Part shown: positions 13,445 through 27,100 of the stretch, in pieces | Layout of the letters: each line of letters starts with the position of its first letter | Position numbering within the stretch: position 1 is the stretch's first letter | Source: Nephromyces sp. MM_2019 | Lineage: Eukaryota; Apicomplexa; Aconoidasida; Nephromycida | Length of the DNA stretch: 64,000 bases | Reading direction: 5' to 3' | Assembly (NCBI GenBank): GCA_015657535.1 | Contig: JADHZB010000079.1 | Span: 1 to 64,000 of the forward strand | Translations under genes and position numbers: made by a program | The notes under the pieces: generated by a model | Seen by the model: the letters and a program-made list of their open reading frames with translations, nothing else | The model's database searches: none | What the model was told of the DNA's origin: nothing

Positions 13445-16400
13445 ATGGCTGCGGGGGATGAGAAATTCTTTTACTGCATAATATTGGCGCTGATATTCTC
13501 GCCAATTTTTTCGCTATTGCATAGTAGATACCGCCGTATCTTCAGCATTGTAGTCCAGCTGTGCATACTTTACTGGTTGTGTTCATCAAATATTGTATAT
13601 TTATTTTCATTTTATATACTCTCCTATGCGACGATCAAGTTTATGCAACATTCCAGCTACTTGGGGATAACCACCTTTATCTTTTCTTTTAGTTACCTGG
13701 GAATTCTTAGACTTTATTTTCCATGGGTGAAACTAATTGAAATGCCTGTGGAGCTGGAAAATTGTTTTTTGATTTCAGTATTGAAAATAGTGTCATTAGC
13801 TTACTCGCTGTCTACACCTGAAGCTGCACAGCGCAAAGAAGTATCAGTCCCTGGGGATGGTGCATCAAAAAGTGGTCCTGCTCCCGTTAGCTCTGGGATT
13901 TCATTCAATCGGTACTGCTCATACATTTTTTTTGTCCCTGGTAGCTGGTCTGGCCCTGTTCTTGATTGGCAAGAAGTGGAAAAAACTTTTACAAGAAGCA
14001 AGGGCCTTAAACTGGCGCAAATATGGAAGTTTTTCTTATTCAGAACTTTAACTTGTAGCCCATACTTAATACTATATTTCTGGGGCAGTACTTGGGACCC
14101 CGTCAACATCTTTAGGAACTTAGAATATGATAAGTTTTCTTTGTGGACTCGGATAGCCGGTGCTTGGTCACTTACTGCTTTCTGCCGTTCCAGGTATTTA
14201 GAAAAGGAAGAGCTTAATTATTGCTGCACGGCTTGTCTCTATCTTCTATATGATATTGTTGTTTTCCATTTGCATGAAATCGTAAATGAACGAGAAAAGA
14301 TACTTTATTTTATAAATATACTCGGCGAATTCATCGACATGCTGTTTTTTCCACGAAAATATCTTGTTACCAGCTTCTAGTTTGATCATTTTTTGTATTC
14401 AGAAAAGGGATTGTAATTTTTCATATTCTTCAGCAAAGATTCGTTGTGGTCATAGAGCGAGTGAAATTTCAGTTCATTGTGGCCTTTTTTATATAGGTGC
14501 ACGAGTGTTCTTCCAGCTTCCACTCAGCTGTCCTTTTCATCCAATCTTGGTAGTGGCTTAAGATAGGAGCGGCTGAATTTTCAGTACAAAGCGATTCTTA
14601 ACTTGTTTCACTACAATCTGCGTTCTCTTGGGTCCCACCTTCAGCATTTTATGCTTCTGAAGTATTACCTTTTCTTTGTAGCAAAAATTTTGAGCTCTTT
14701 GCCCCTTCTTATGATATGGATGAAAACCTGTTTTTTTCAACGCCTTAGCTTTATCGTTGTTCTTCTGGATATAAACTTATATTTTTCTAGTTTCCAAGAT
14801 TTAGGGGCTGATATTTTTATGTATTCTTCCCAGGTGGATGCTTATTTATGTTGTAGCTGAATAAGAGCAGCATAGTTACCTCCCTGAGACAAGATGTTGG
14901 AAATTTTTCTTGCATAGTATAAAACCTCCCACGTAGGCAATGATTAGTATGTATAGACGCAACTTTAATCATGCTTATTCCATTAGTTTTATAAAAGAAT
15001 AGAAAAAATTCATTTTTTAAAAAATCTTTAAACCGAAATATGTATTCTTTGCTTTGTTTACACTGCTTGTAAATTTGTCTGTTATGGACGCAATGGTGCA
15101 TTATCTAGAGATTTTCCTATAAGGTAAAAACTAGGAGATAAAATTTGTTTTTGGGTTACGAGCTGTACATACAGCGGAACAAGTCTGAAAGATCTCCGAG
15201 TAGTTTGGCATCCCTCTTCATTCAGTCCCGCTGATATTGCTGAATTTTAGCTTATTCCTTTTCAAAAGATATTTCAAACATCTTGGTGGACTCCCCTCTT
15301 TTGGAAGATTTTACGAAGAATTCAATTACCATTCAAGCTACTTTTTTCGTTCTCCGACAGATACATTTCATGCTGGTGGGCCAGTGAGACTATCTGCCTC
15401 CTTGCCGGGGTAGACTCTGCTGCTGAAGATTCTGATGTGCTGGATGCCTCTGCAGTCAAAAATTACGACCCTATGTACATTGACACTGGAGTGTCATTGA
15501 AGGATGTCACAAGATCATGGAATTGCTCCGTGCAAACTTGGCTTGTTAACTTTGTTTACAAGCGGGTTCCTTTGAAGTACGTCGAATAAAGAAGCTTTGC
15601 TACTGAGCCGATTTTCTGCCAAACTTTTGCTGAAAAGTGCGATTTTGAGCTGCTGCTGTGGGTATTGGCTCTCATGTTTGCTCTTTGGTGCTTATGCTGC
15701 TTTCCACGTAGAGCTTGGATGACTGCCTTTGTGACTTGCTTGCCAATATGCTGTATTTTTAATTATTGCACACACATCTCTGAAATTTTTAAATAGCTAT
15801 TGCTAACATAGAGACATTCTGTACAAAACTGAGGTTTCTTGTTTGTGGTTCTTTGTATAATTTATCTGAGCTGACTCTTTGCAAAGCACTCCAAACTATA
15901 AGCTTGGGACCGCTGTTTGTTTGAGTTTTTGTTGAAAATTTTGATGTTTTCCTTGCGATTTTAGTCCGACTTTTCCCCAATGACTTTCTAAAATTGTGTT
16001 TAGATGTTTGCATCTCTTCGTCATGCTTTTAACCTCACTTCAGCAACGTCTGAATGGCATCGTACTGAGCACTAATGGCAACGTTTTTACTCATACACTT
16101 ATTGTGAAAATATTAAAAAAAGGAATTTTAACGATAATTCCTAATTTTAATTGTAGTGGGTTGAAGTTGACGTGACCCCTTTTTTTTGCCCACTTTCTTC
16201 GGTGTGTGCGCAAGGCCGTAGCTGCAACCTTGTCTCTACTTTTAGTGACCGGAACATGAGGAAAATATTTGTCATGCTCGTGAGCGCACTGTGGCATGGC
16301 TGGAGTTTCGGCTATTTCGCCTCGTTCTTCCTCTTATCAGTATCTCAGATATTTCAGGAAATGCTTTGGAAGGAGAAATACATATTTTTCAAATCTAGTA

Positions 16401-17025
16401 TGACCCGTTGGATTGAAATTTTGGTACTTTGCAAGGATTGAATGCGTTTGATAGAAGATCTTTGTAGCTGATAAACTTGATTCTATATATTCATTGAGTA
16501 ATTTATTAGAGATGTTGATGGCATTTAGAACACTAGGGAATTTTTCGCACATATGTAGTGCATCTTGGCAATATTTCGCCTTGGCGTGGGTGATTCTCCT
16601 GTTCTCTCTAGGTTGTATATATATTAGTATTTGTTCAGTAGTCTTAAGTGCTGAAGTCCTGCTCGCCACTTTGATAAAGCTATGCAGAGGAGGCGTGAAA
16701 TGTATATATATTGTAAAGTATTGGGGGGTGATAATGTCGCTTCATATACTGTTTTTAAAGCAGCTTTATCATTAGTTAACCCGAAAGCTTTCTCATGTCT
16801 TCCCCTTTTGTTTCCTTCTTTTGATGTTGCTATCCTCTCTTGTTTGCGCAGATCAAATGGCTTGTGACCCAGCTCTTGCTGACGTTTTGTACTCTGCCAT
16901 TCGTTTACGCCGCTAGCTTTGATTTTATCGAGATCTGGAGACGGCTGAACTACTATGGATTCATTTTGCTGCCGCTAATTTTTGGCCTTTCTTTGCTTCA
17001 CTCCGCTTTTAAAGTGAAAAAGTAA
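13445..17025 (+). CDS. MBOAT-family lysophospholipid acyltransferase
   Basis: Four exons, 13445..14193, 15361..15576, 16246..16423 and 16852..17025, join in phase (2, 2, 0) into 438 residues ending at TAA. MBOAT lysophospholipid acyltransferases are multi-pass ER membrane enzymes that re-acylate lysophospholipids from acyl-CoA (Lands cycle). Seen: an N-terminal run of hydrophobic segments, then YCSYIFFVPGSWSGP in exon 1, resembling the conserved Y-(F/L)-F-F-P-x-x-x-x-G-P block. The two catalytic elements follow: SWN with Asn304 in exon 2, and SALWHG with His339 in exon 3, 35 residues apart as in LPCAT enzymes. The last exon carries the family's C-terminal membrane pair (IKWLVTQLLLT onwards). 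The protein ends in KVKK, a KKXX-like ER retrieval signal. Which lysolipid it uses cannot be told. The length fits the family (about 430-520). Confidence 0.9.
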
Positions 17026-17293
17026 AAAAATTTCCTCCCGCTGACTTCTTGAACCTTATTGTTTTTAAATCTTATTTGAAAGCGCTATATTGACCAGCGT
17101 GCGACACTACCGTTACTATGCAAGGAATTTTGAATTTGATGAGCTCGCTATATCTAGTAGCTATGGCTTGAAGTGTTTGAATGTGTGCCTCACGTCTACG
17201 GTGTCATGAGTTACTTTTTTTCTAATTGAGTATACTATCATGAGATTCTCGCATTATTTTCCCCCTCAAGTGGATAAGGTACGGAATAATCTG

Positions 17294-17390
17294 TGTGACT
17301 TACTGAGAGATATATATTACGCTTTGTTTTCTCGGAGCACCGGACTTATTATGTGACTCACTGAGAGATATATATTACGCTTTGTTTTTT
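17294..17390. repeat. 58-bp direct tandem duplication
   Basis: The block starting TGTGACTTACTGAGAGATAT recurs about 58 bases downstream with one change (TTACT to TCACT) over some 37 bases before the copies diverge. It lies just 3' of the MBOAT gene. Confidence 0.8.
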
Positions 17391-20300
17391 TGTTGGAGCC
17401 CTAGATTTACTGCTGAGTACAATTTGATATTTCTCAAAGTCTTAATTCATTGCTGAATATACAATAGTATCTTTCGTTACAGCTTGTAAAAAAATGAATT
17501 TTCAGACATAGTAGTGAAATTATCTCATTTTCGTGGGATCTGCCCTTGTTCAAAAAACCTTTATTTTCCCTTGATATTCACAAGCTAGTGGTTGTTATGC
17601 TTTTTTGAGATAACAACGCTGGCTGCTCAATATTATACAGCGAGCTTCGTCTGGTTTTTTTTGCTTTAAATTCTTGAATATGATATTCTCTGTGTTTAGC
17701 AGTCTTCTCTGTTTTTTCCAGTATATCTGCGCGGTCGTAATAGATGTCCTGCCTATAAAAATTCCAAGGAGACCCGTAGCTCGTTGTTGTGACTATGCGA
17801 TGTTTATGAACTTCTGTTTCTCACATGATAAGTTGCTTAGATTTGCGTTAATTTCATATAATGGGAAGCTGTTTTTGTTGATTCCATGCTTGCGTATGTT
17901 TCTTCCTAGAGAGTAATTGTTGTTGAGAGCTCTCTTTTAGATTTATGCAACATCAATTTACGGTTGCCATATATGTATTTTTGTTATTGTATTTTTACTT
18001 CATTTTTTTTTGCAGTGATTGCTTTTTTTTATCTAATTAAAATTAAGCATTATTTTTGAAGTAAAATGTCGCTCTCAAATTTTTAAATGACGGCGTAATA
18101 CTGATATATCTTTTTTTACATAGCACTCCATTGAAGGAATTGTTTAGGTGCGGAGTAAAATGTAAAACCATCACTATTCTGACGTTGTAGTGGACTTTGC
18201 ATTCAAATGGTAACTCTGGAGTAGCTATGTCTAAGGAGTGCAACTGTGCTTGTTGCTACTTTGAAATAATCATTAAATATAAAAGGCGCTCGAAGTTTTA
18301 GCACCTTAAAATGAGGCTAGCTTGCGGTATCTAGCGAATCTATGCAGGCACGTCTGCGGATTTCATATTAGTTAAGAATATTCAATTGGATTATGACCAG
18401 TTTATTAAGGCCCAAAATTTGGATCGCCTCCTGATTTGAGAGGGCTCTTTCACGTTTAAGCTGTGTTAGTAATATGTCCTGCTGCCGGTCAAATACTTAG
18501 ATACTTTTGTGCCAGCTCCATTAAGATTTAAGATACTTATTATCTTGGGCTGCTGTGTAAAATCAACAACATTGTACAAGGTTTGGATTTCTTTTTTCAT
18601 GGAAAAGCAAGGTGGTATTGCATGAAATTATGGCGGATTTTATTTTGTAATCGATATTATTACTGATATCTGCTTGACTTGACGAAATATTTTTTGAGAA
18701 AATATTTACCCACTTTGATCTTGTTACCCGAAGTTTGAAACTACGGGAATATATGGAATATGTGCTCATACCTGCCAATTGAATTTCTTCGAGGCGAAAT
18801 TTTAGTTAGGAAGCGAATTCAATTTGAAGCTTCTTTCCTCAATGTGCCTCAACAATTGCTTTCGTTACAGCTGACTGATGACGCTTCCTTGCAATAATTG
18901 CACATTACCTGCATATTTATTGCAGCTACTGCACCTCCATATCATGGCTTGTTTGGCAGCAACTTTTCTTCATTATAAAGAGTGTTAATGTGCAAGCATC
19001 TCCATGAAGCCTGAACGCACCTGTTTTATTGTGTGTCGAGTTTATATTGAAGACAGTAATAGTAGCGGCGGGATCTGAATAGTGTAGTGGAAATTTCTAA
19101 GTTAAAATTCTATGAATACAATTTCGATTTATATGCATAAATTTTTTAATCTTTTTTTTGCATTACTTTCTAAAAATAAGTTATTGTTATCAACTTCCTT
19201 TTGGAGGCGAAAGTGCGTTGCTAAGTTGCGAACATGTCTCCGATACGATAACGAGAGCTTATTCCAGTACTAAGCAAGGAGCAAGCGCATATGGACATGT
19301 ATTAAAGATCATTGAATGACCTTTAAAGCAAGTTGACGTCTGGTTTTTTCAGGAATTCGTAGGTATCATTGCCAATACGACGGCTATGATACTGCTATTT
19401 TTGTTGAAACACTACATCTATTGCATGTGTAGTATTGGGCTAAACTATTGGTAACATGTTACTTCTTATATAATTTATTGATTGATTCGGAAAGACAATC
19501 AGAGCTGCGGTTGTGAACGTTATGGACTGCTATTGCAGGGGCATTATAGCAAGGCTAAGGCTTTCAACCTCAGGAGGAAGCTTCCTAATAGCAGCTGCGC
19601 TAAGCGCTTATTAGAATTCTAAGAATTGCTTCTATACAAATACATTTACACCCCTCCACTGAATTGTTGGTGCTGTAGCTATAACATTTAAGCCTGAGCA
19701 GCAGTAACTGCTTGTTTATCTCAATGGCGATCTGTCTAAGTTTTCGTCTACCTTATTTTGTGTTCATGAAACTAGACGGTAAACCTATGTGTACGACCAC
19801 TGATGAAATGCCAAACTAAAAAAGCTACGGCGTTGTAATTCGGGATACCTTGTTGGTGAGCAGCGCATGCTGTTTAGGAGTTCAATTTGGAGCGCATGGA
19901 TACGACTAGCAATCTGGCGAAAAACAAGCTATTGGGCAGGAAGATATGCTTCAGGGACTTACACTGTTGAATATACCTAATGTCTTGCTATACCGCACGC
20001 TTTAGTATATGCTTTGACAAGTTTTCATCTATCACATCTTCGGTGAAAAGACTCAGTATCAGTTGGAGATAAAAGTTTTAGTACGTTCATATGGGGAACC
20101 CTCGCTCATGCGATGTTGATGGTTTTTTATTGGTTGTAATAAAAGCTTTGGCCCCATAGAGAGCAAATGAGACATGTATAACCTAATCAAATAAAGTAAA
20201 AGCCATACCCAAGGGTAACTCGAAGCTAGGTTGGGGGTACCAGACGAATACCATAGTAAATTTAGTATGAGTAATGCAGCTACGCATTATTTTCACGAGC

Positions 20301-21199
20301 GTGACCTATCATGATTGCAAACGTTGAATTTTCATTCTATTTGCTAAATATGGGGCGTTGCACTGGATCCTCATGATAGCAATTACGATAAAATGTCTTT
20401 TACACGAATTATTTTGGATAAAAAAGATCAGTTTCTGCGTTGTTCTATCGTCGCAGCGGATTAATCTAAATATACTCCGTTATTGTATGTCAGCCAGCAT
20501 CAATCTGCATGCAAATTGTGACACATGGCCCCACTACCTCCCATACAAAACCCAGCACCCTAATAACACCATAAGAATCTTAAATGATATGGAGGAGGGG
20601 AAAGAGTTAAAGCCTACGAAAGCGCTCTTTGGAAAAACTTCTTAAAAAGATTCTAGCAAGTTCAGGCGCTGAAAAGAAGTTGAAATTGCAGATTCCTTAG
20701 AAGAATAATTGCAGTGAATTTTACTACCGCACAAAAGGCAGGTGCTACCTTACGATAAGCATTGAAAGCTGCTAGCATGAGGCAAGCAATGCGTGCTACA
20801 TTTCTAGAGAAGGCTTGCCTTGTGTCATCACTATGACGTTCTCAAAAAAGCCTTGGAAAACATTGCGTAAAAAAAAAGCAAAATCTATAAGGATGAATTA
20901 TTTATTCCACATTAACTTGGGTACTACTCTGCAGAATGTATGAAATTGCAGCTAGCACCGACAATTTCACGCGGTATCATCAATTTCGTTTGCTGTAAGG
21001 TTGGCAGTAAGTAGCGCATCTACATACTGCAGCTTTGCAGTGCTGGCGGCTTTCATATAGCATAAGCATAAAAGTGAATAAATAGTAGTAGCGGACAATT
21101 TTGATGTTGCTACAAAATTATCTCAAATAGCATGCCAACTTGCTGAAATTGCCTTGCAAAATTGAAGTATCAGGCGTCTTTCGTGGGTACCGCGATTTC

Positions 21200-21253
21200 G
21201 ATTCTGACCCTTGGGACTGCGATTGCGATTCTGACCCTTGGGACTGCGATTGC
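21200..21253. repeat. 27-bp perfect tandem repeat, two copies
   Basis: Two identical 27-base units, 21200-21226 and 21227-21253, beginning GATTCTGACCCTTGGGACTG. The unit is a multiple of three and has no stop in any of several frames. On the minus strand it reads as a nine-residue repeat such as RNRSPKGQN or SQSQGSESQ, so it could be coding, but neither strand gives a supported gene. Confidence 0.85.
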
Positions 21254-23584
21254 GACGGAAGTACTATCAATAGAAGAAGTACCCCGGCTAATCACATTTA
21301 ATAGCATTACGTCTACACGTGCTACACCACGGTTCAAAACCTAAGGAACACCATTGGTGGTCTATTTATTCGTGGTGGGACGACTTAATTTCACGGCAAA
21401 TACTGCTGGCGGACATCATATGCGACGACCCTTGCCAGGACTTGCAACTGTCTATCGCGTACTCAGCCGCCTCCTGCTTCGTTTCAGCCTTTGAAACAAT
21501 TCTTCAAATTTTGCTTTCGCGGTAGACTCCTTCACCACAAAAAACAAATGGATACTGCGTATTCTTGAGCGATATGCCTTCCTGGGTCTCCTCACAAGTA
21601 TTTGCGGCCGCTTGCTTAGAGGGCGCTTCTCTTGACTCAACTATCACATAGTGGAATATTAAATTTTGCAGTTCCCCCTCTTCCGCATCGATTCCTTGTG
21701 CATTTCTTCCCTCATTTATGTTCTTAACCGATCACAGTCACCCTTGTTACTGCTAATTGGCAGCATTGTAGACTATCACAACGACCCTGCTCCACTTCAC
21801 CTTTTGCGTATTACGTTTAAATCAACTTCATCACTACTGCGAGAAGCAACTAACGAGAGAGCGGTGTACTTGTTCAGGTTACTGTCATGGAATGAAATTG
21901 CTTGAAAGTTGTTGAGGATTTTCATGGCATGTGGTATGCATGTACCGGCATATACTTCGTGTGGAAGTTGCAAAAGTCTTAGCGGTGCATCCCGGATATG
22001 GGCACTACTTCCTTGTGCTTCTTAGTACATGACAACTCGTTAAGCTTTTTTTTTTTTGCATGCTTTCATAGTTATTGTATGGCTGGAAGTGGAGATTCTC
22101 TTTTTGTAAACCAATAATCAGTCTTCGCAAGCATATCGCTTTTTTCGGCTTAGAAAACAGTCTCTTTACTGGTGCATGGTTTCAATTGTGCAACCTCTTT
22201 TAATTTCATTTTTAGGAGCCCATTCGTTCCCCTTCACACTATATGCCTTGTCTGATACGCCAGCTCTCGTGGTGGAATCGCGTATGCTATCGCCACACGT
22301 TGAGTTCTCTGTGTCGAAGTTTTTTCTCATGCCTCTTCATTGGTTTTTTTGTCATTTCTTAATGAGTTTTCACTGCTGTATGTCAATTATGATGTACAGA
22401 TATCAGATTTTTAAAGCAAACAGTGCCTGTTTACTGAAGGATTTCCGAGTGGACTGTGAAATGATGTACAGAAGACTCTTATATAACTCTCTATCTTTGG
22501 AGTAGAATAGTCTTGTTTATTTTGAGACTGCGGCATGAATTGAGTGGGCTATTGGTGCGTAGTTTGCTGGTATGTAGTGCCATAAACTTCAAAAGTTGGC
22601 ACCCAGGATTTTTTCCCCGGAAACAAGGAGTTCTTTGTTGAAAAGATTAGCAGCGGTGTTTAAGTAAGCATATTTCTGATGATATTTCTTTTCGTGTTTT
22701 TCGGCCAAGAGTTTTTTTCCAAGAATATTGCTGATGAAGAGTCAGAAAATCTTTTACATGCTGAAATATTCCACGTCAATACGGAATATTTTACATTCAC
22801 ATCGAAGCCTTTTATGATTTATGTGTGTATATAGCTTCTTCGATTGAGGTTCATACTTTGGGCTGCCTCAGCCGAAAGAGCAGTTGTATTCACTTGCTAT
22901 TTTCTGCCGTGAGATGTTGGTCCGGGTCACTTTTTTTACTTTTTTGCTCTCTAAATCATTCTATAGCGCTTAATGTTGAAAAATTTTTTTTACAGACTTT
23001 GAAACAACTTATTTTTGGGAAGCGATTTTTCATCTACAATCAAGTAAGCTGAGACTCTTGTTACTTTTAAATGCTATAGTATCATGGTAGTGTCAGATTT
23101 TTTTTGAGGTTTTTTTCTCCAATTTTAGTGTATTATTGTGTTCATCATGAAACACCTATTAAAAAGAGCTAAATCTACGTCTTGTCCTATAGAGCCAGAT
23201 TCTCTTAAATCTGATAATACAGTCATTCTAAACCTGTTTTGCAAGTGCATTATTACCCGTTTTTCTCTTAATATTTCGACTTTAATTGATTTCAAACTGT
23301 TTCGTTAGATCAGACCATTTAAAAATTTACAGTGAAAGAAAATGTTAAAAATTTCAACGTGTGCTGAAGATATTGTATCGAAATGAGATGCTTCGAGTTA
23401 TAATGCCTCTCTGGTATGAATCAACTACTTATGTAGTGAGAATATTCCCGAATTCTTAATGACGGAGTTAATTGCTATAGCAATTTTACTTTTTCGTGAA
23501 TTTCTGCATTTATTTTCTCCCCCTATGCGAAATACTAGATCTTAAATGAAATAAGTGATGCCCTTGAAACCATTTCTTGTCAGG

Positions 23585-24100
23585 ATGCCTGTGCAACGAA
23601 ATCTTGCTCGCGAGCCTTGTCCAAATCGTATAGTTGATGATATTGGTGGTGCTTTTGGAACTGGGTTTGTTGCCGGTACTATATGGCACTTCATCAGAGG
23701 AGCGAGAAACTCTCCCAGGGGGGAGATTTTTTCAGGGGCGCTCTACTCAGCAAAGATGCGAGCGCCTATTTTAGGTGGTAGTTTTGCTGTTTGGGGAGGC
23801 ACATTCAGCTCGTTTGATTGTGCATTTCAATATTTCCGTGGGACTGATGATGCCTGGAATTCTATTGCCTCTGGCTTTTGCACTGGAGGTGTGTTAGCCA
23901 TGAGAGGAGGCTTGAGGTCTGCGGCTTCGCATGCGCTGCTTGGGGGAGTACTTTTAGGTATTATCGAAGGTGTTACCACTATTTTAGCAAAAAGCGGAAC
24001 TCCTACGCCTAGGCAACAATTTAAGCAACAAATGGAGTATGAAAAGATGATGGGTAACCAAATGGCTGGTGCTGGAATGGGAGGTGGAGCCGTAGCATAG
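23585..24100 (+). CDS. TIM17: Tim17, mitochondrial inner-membrane translocase subunit
   Basis: Intronless frame of 171 residues, the normal Tim17 length. Tim17 is a core membrane subunit of the TIM23 complex, which takes presequence-bearing proteins across or into the inner mitochondrial membrane. Seen: the diagnostic N-terminus REPCPNRIVDDIGGAFGTG (residues 9-27), four hydrophobic Gly-rich segments of the Tim17/22/23 (PRAT) fold with GG and GxxxG patterns, FSSFDCAFQYFRGTDDAWNS in the loop before segment 3, and a polar Gly/Met-rich C-terminal tail. An in-frame ATG at 23558 would add nine residues; the ATG at 23585 gives the family-like start. Bases cttgtcag just before it resemble a 3' splice site, so a 5' UTR intron is possible. 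The TAG is followed directly by gtaatt, and a strong acceptor (ttttttgcag) lies near 24434, hinting at a 3' UTR intron. Confidence 0.95.
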   Translation: MPVQRNLAREPCPNRIVDDIGGAFGTGFVAGTIWHFIRGARNSPRGEIFSGALYSAKMRAPILGGSFAVWGGTFSSFDCAFQYFRGTDDAWNSIASGFCTGGVLAMRGGLRSAASHALLGGVLLGIIEGVTTILAKSGTPTPRQQFKQQMEYEKMMGNQMAGAGMGGGAVA

Positions 24101-27100
24101 GTAATTAAAATTGACCGTAAGTTGCAATTCTCATTGATTAGTACTTATAAGAATTTTGTAGCTTTACGCGTTGTTTGGACTCTATTGGCCTTTGATATAC
24201 ACCTAAAATTCTTATGCTCGAGGCTGCCATTCTGATTGCTTGAGACTTCAAAAGACAATCTTGCAGCTTTACGCCTTCTTAGGATTCTAGTTTATGCTTT
24301 ATACACATAAAATTCTTGCTACTTCTTGGGGTGAATGCTAGATATTCAATTATTTCGGTATAAATATATAAGAAGCTGTTTGAACATATTCTTGATGTTG
24401 ATCTAGTTTGCTTAATCTTTTGCTTTTTTGCAGGTGTCTTGTTTTATGCGAAATCATGTTCTCGATTTTGTAGACTCGTAACTAATGGTATCATTTATTA
24501 ATTCTATCCCTTGTTTGAAGACAATAGGCTTATGCATTATGTAAAGTCTTTTGCTTTGAAACATTGCGTTTTTGTTAGCTACTGTTATGCAGTACATCTA
24601 TTCTTGTATCGTTTGCTTTTTCTCGGAAGATTTTTCACTACGTTTGCTGTGTATCCCAGTAACTCTCTTTGGGGGTATCTATTGTTATACTATAATTACT
24701 ACTTTGCTCCACATGGAAATCTGTGGGATATATGTCGCGCTCGCCACTTATTCTTCGGAAAGCGAAAAGACTTAAGCAGTAATTCGAATAAAACAAATTT
24801 GCGCGTATCGCTATTCTTTATTTTGTGCTAGCTACTTTTGAAATTTTGAACAAAAGTACTTCAAAAGTTTATTATGTCTCTATTCCGTATATGGCTACGA
24901 CAGCACATTTATTGTTATTGTTTTCGTGGAGTCGTAGTTTTTGATGGTATTGCTTGAGGACTTGAATTTCGTCTTAACATTCGTGAACAAATTAAGTTTA
25001 TTTAGATTTTACTTGCATGCGGGTTAGGTTCTCCCCTGTTGATATTGCTTTCTTGAATGCATATACAGTTACTGTTCACTAGTTTTGTACAGTTTGGTCT
25101 TGCTTAAAGACGATGAGGTGGTAATTGTTATAGCTATTTTAGTTGATTTAAGCACGCTTTTGAAGTAATTGAATGCATCCTATTGGTAGTAACTAGGTTA
25201 CACTTATTTATCTTGCTGCTTCGCTGCTCTACAACACGGTGATATTAACCGGTATATGTTAGGGCATTATACCAGTAAAAAAATTTTTTTAATAGACTAC
25301 TAATTCTGTTCGTATATTTGCCGCTAATGTGGCTGATGCGGTAATATTACTTTTGAGTTCATAATCTACGTGAGTTGTAGTGGGTAATTTTTTGTGCTAG
25401 AATAGTACGATAGATACCAAGATCTTGACTTCGAATGGATACTGCGAATCAAGGAGTTTTTTCAGGTCTAAGAATAGAGCTGACAAGGAATCTATTATAT
25501 ATATACATTTGGTGGTATACCGAGCTTTTTCTCACTAGAAAAGTTATAATAAAAACTGAAAGTATAAGGCGATTCTGCCACTTATTCTAAATGTGCATTT
25601 GCGCTTATACTGCTCAATATAATTCTGGTATTGATTTCCCAAAGTCCTACGGAAAATTTTCCCTGTAGATTGGCGGTTTCAGATAATGCCTATGAGGGAG
25701 CACTCATTATTTTCTTTACGGAATGTAGAAAGCCACTGCTTTATTTGCAAACCAACTGCGGTGTGATTGCTCATTGTTTGTAGGCATATAAGTAATCTTT
25801 GCTTTCTTACAGTAGGCAACGACTTTTTTGGCGTATAGCAGCTTTGAATAATTGGTTTTTACTTGACTGAAAATTTCTCCGCTTGTAAATATTTTTGAAT
25901 GATTAGTTTGGGCTGCTCTACGCTTAATTCCTTCGAGAAGTATATGGAAAGTGAGTTTTTCATTTTTCTCGCCGCGTACAATATATCCAAACGCTAGTGA
26001 GACACTTATGCGTTGTGTGGGATATACCTAGAATGGGGGTCACTAATGATATGAAATAAATTTTTAAGCCCTTCTGTGCGATTAAAGGAAATGGATAACA
26101 ATACATAGGCTGTTATGTGCCCTGCAAGTGATTTCTCTTCCATGAAGTGCTGCTGCTTCGATTATGGTCATTTACGGCATTTTTTTGAGTATTACACCGC
26201 ATTCGCTGGAGCATAAGCTGTGATATAATTTAAAGCAGCGGAAAGCTATACTTAACCCTTTTCTGATATAATCTATGATGAGAATATCGTATTTTCCTTG
26301 AAGCTTGCCAAAACAATGGCTGACCTTGGAGCAAAGCATTGTGCACATCCTGGGGTTTGTGCATTGCGGCATGGGAGATGTGCTGATAATAAAGACTATT
26401 TAACTCAGCTGCTATGTAACTGATTTTCTAAAGTCTGACTTACCGTGTCAGTGCGGAGGTCAGGTTTCGAGTTCGTCAACATTCTATCTGAGGGTATGTT
26501 GTAGTTAGACTCTGCGGTGTGATAAAATTCATGCGTTCATGATTACTGAGTGGTATGCTTCTAGGAGCCCCTGCGGCACACGATGAAACTGATTTTTCAT
26601 GGGGGCTGCATTGATCGCATCGGAACTGAAGACTCCAGGGGGATATATGAATTGAATATGCCTCCCTAGGACGGCTTAATCATGGCGGCTATCAATTAAA
26701 ACTATTTAAAGCATTGATTTTTTTAGCTGGGAAGATGAAGGATTTCACCGCAATAAAATCTCGAAAATTATGCTATTCTCAGTAGGAACAAACTAAAGCC
26801 TTAGTTTTGCTGCTATATTATCGGCTACATACGATTACATAACACCGTGAATGAAAGATCGAAAGTGCGCGTGTAGTGATAATGTTGTATATTGGTGGCT
26901 CCAGAGGTAAACGGTTCGTTCAACTTGTAAATAAACTATTTGGCAGGGTGTTCATTGAATACGGAGAGGGCTATTAGCATATAGCGGTTATACAAATAGC
27001 ATTCGTCTAGCAGCTGATAAATAGCCTTTTTAGTTAAACATACATACCCCATCAACAAAAAACTTGGCCTCTGTTTGGTCTATTTGTTATTCTGGGAATC

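Larger units (their letters stand above)
17026..23584. other. 6.6 kb with repeats and unlinked candidate exons
   Basis: The region is T-rich on the plus strand, the pattern seen in sense introns here, so a plus-strand gene is possible. The best isolated exon is 22996..23043: acceptor ttttttttacag, 16 open codons (TLKQLIFGKRFFIYNQ), donor gtaagc. A second candidate follows the acceptor atttttag near 22214, and a third follows ttttttccag near 17722. The stretch 21160-21640 is GC-richer and open in several frames on both strands. I could not join these into a gene. From 18.0 to 20.3 kb I see nothing. Confidence 0.45.

Noticed and set aside
13257..13505. 82-codon minus-strand frame over the MBOAT start.
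   Set aside because: It overlaps the start of a firmly identified plus-strand gene and has no family match; a shadow frame.
24572..24775. Small two-helix membrane protein downstream of TIM17.
   Set aside because: No good start, no splice support and no homolog; T-rich DNA yields hydrophobic frames by composition.
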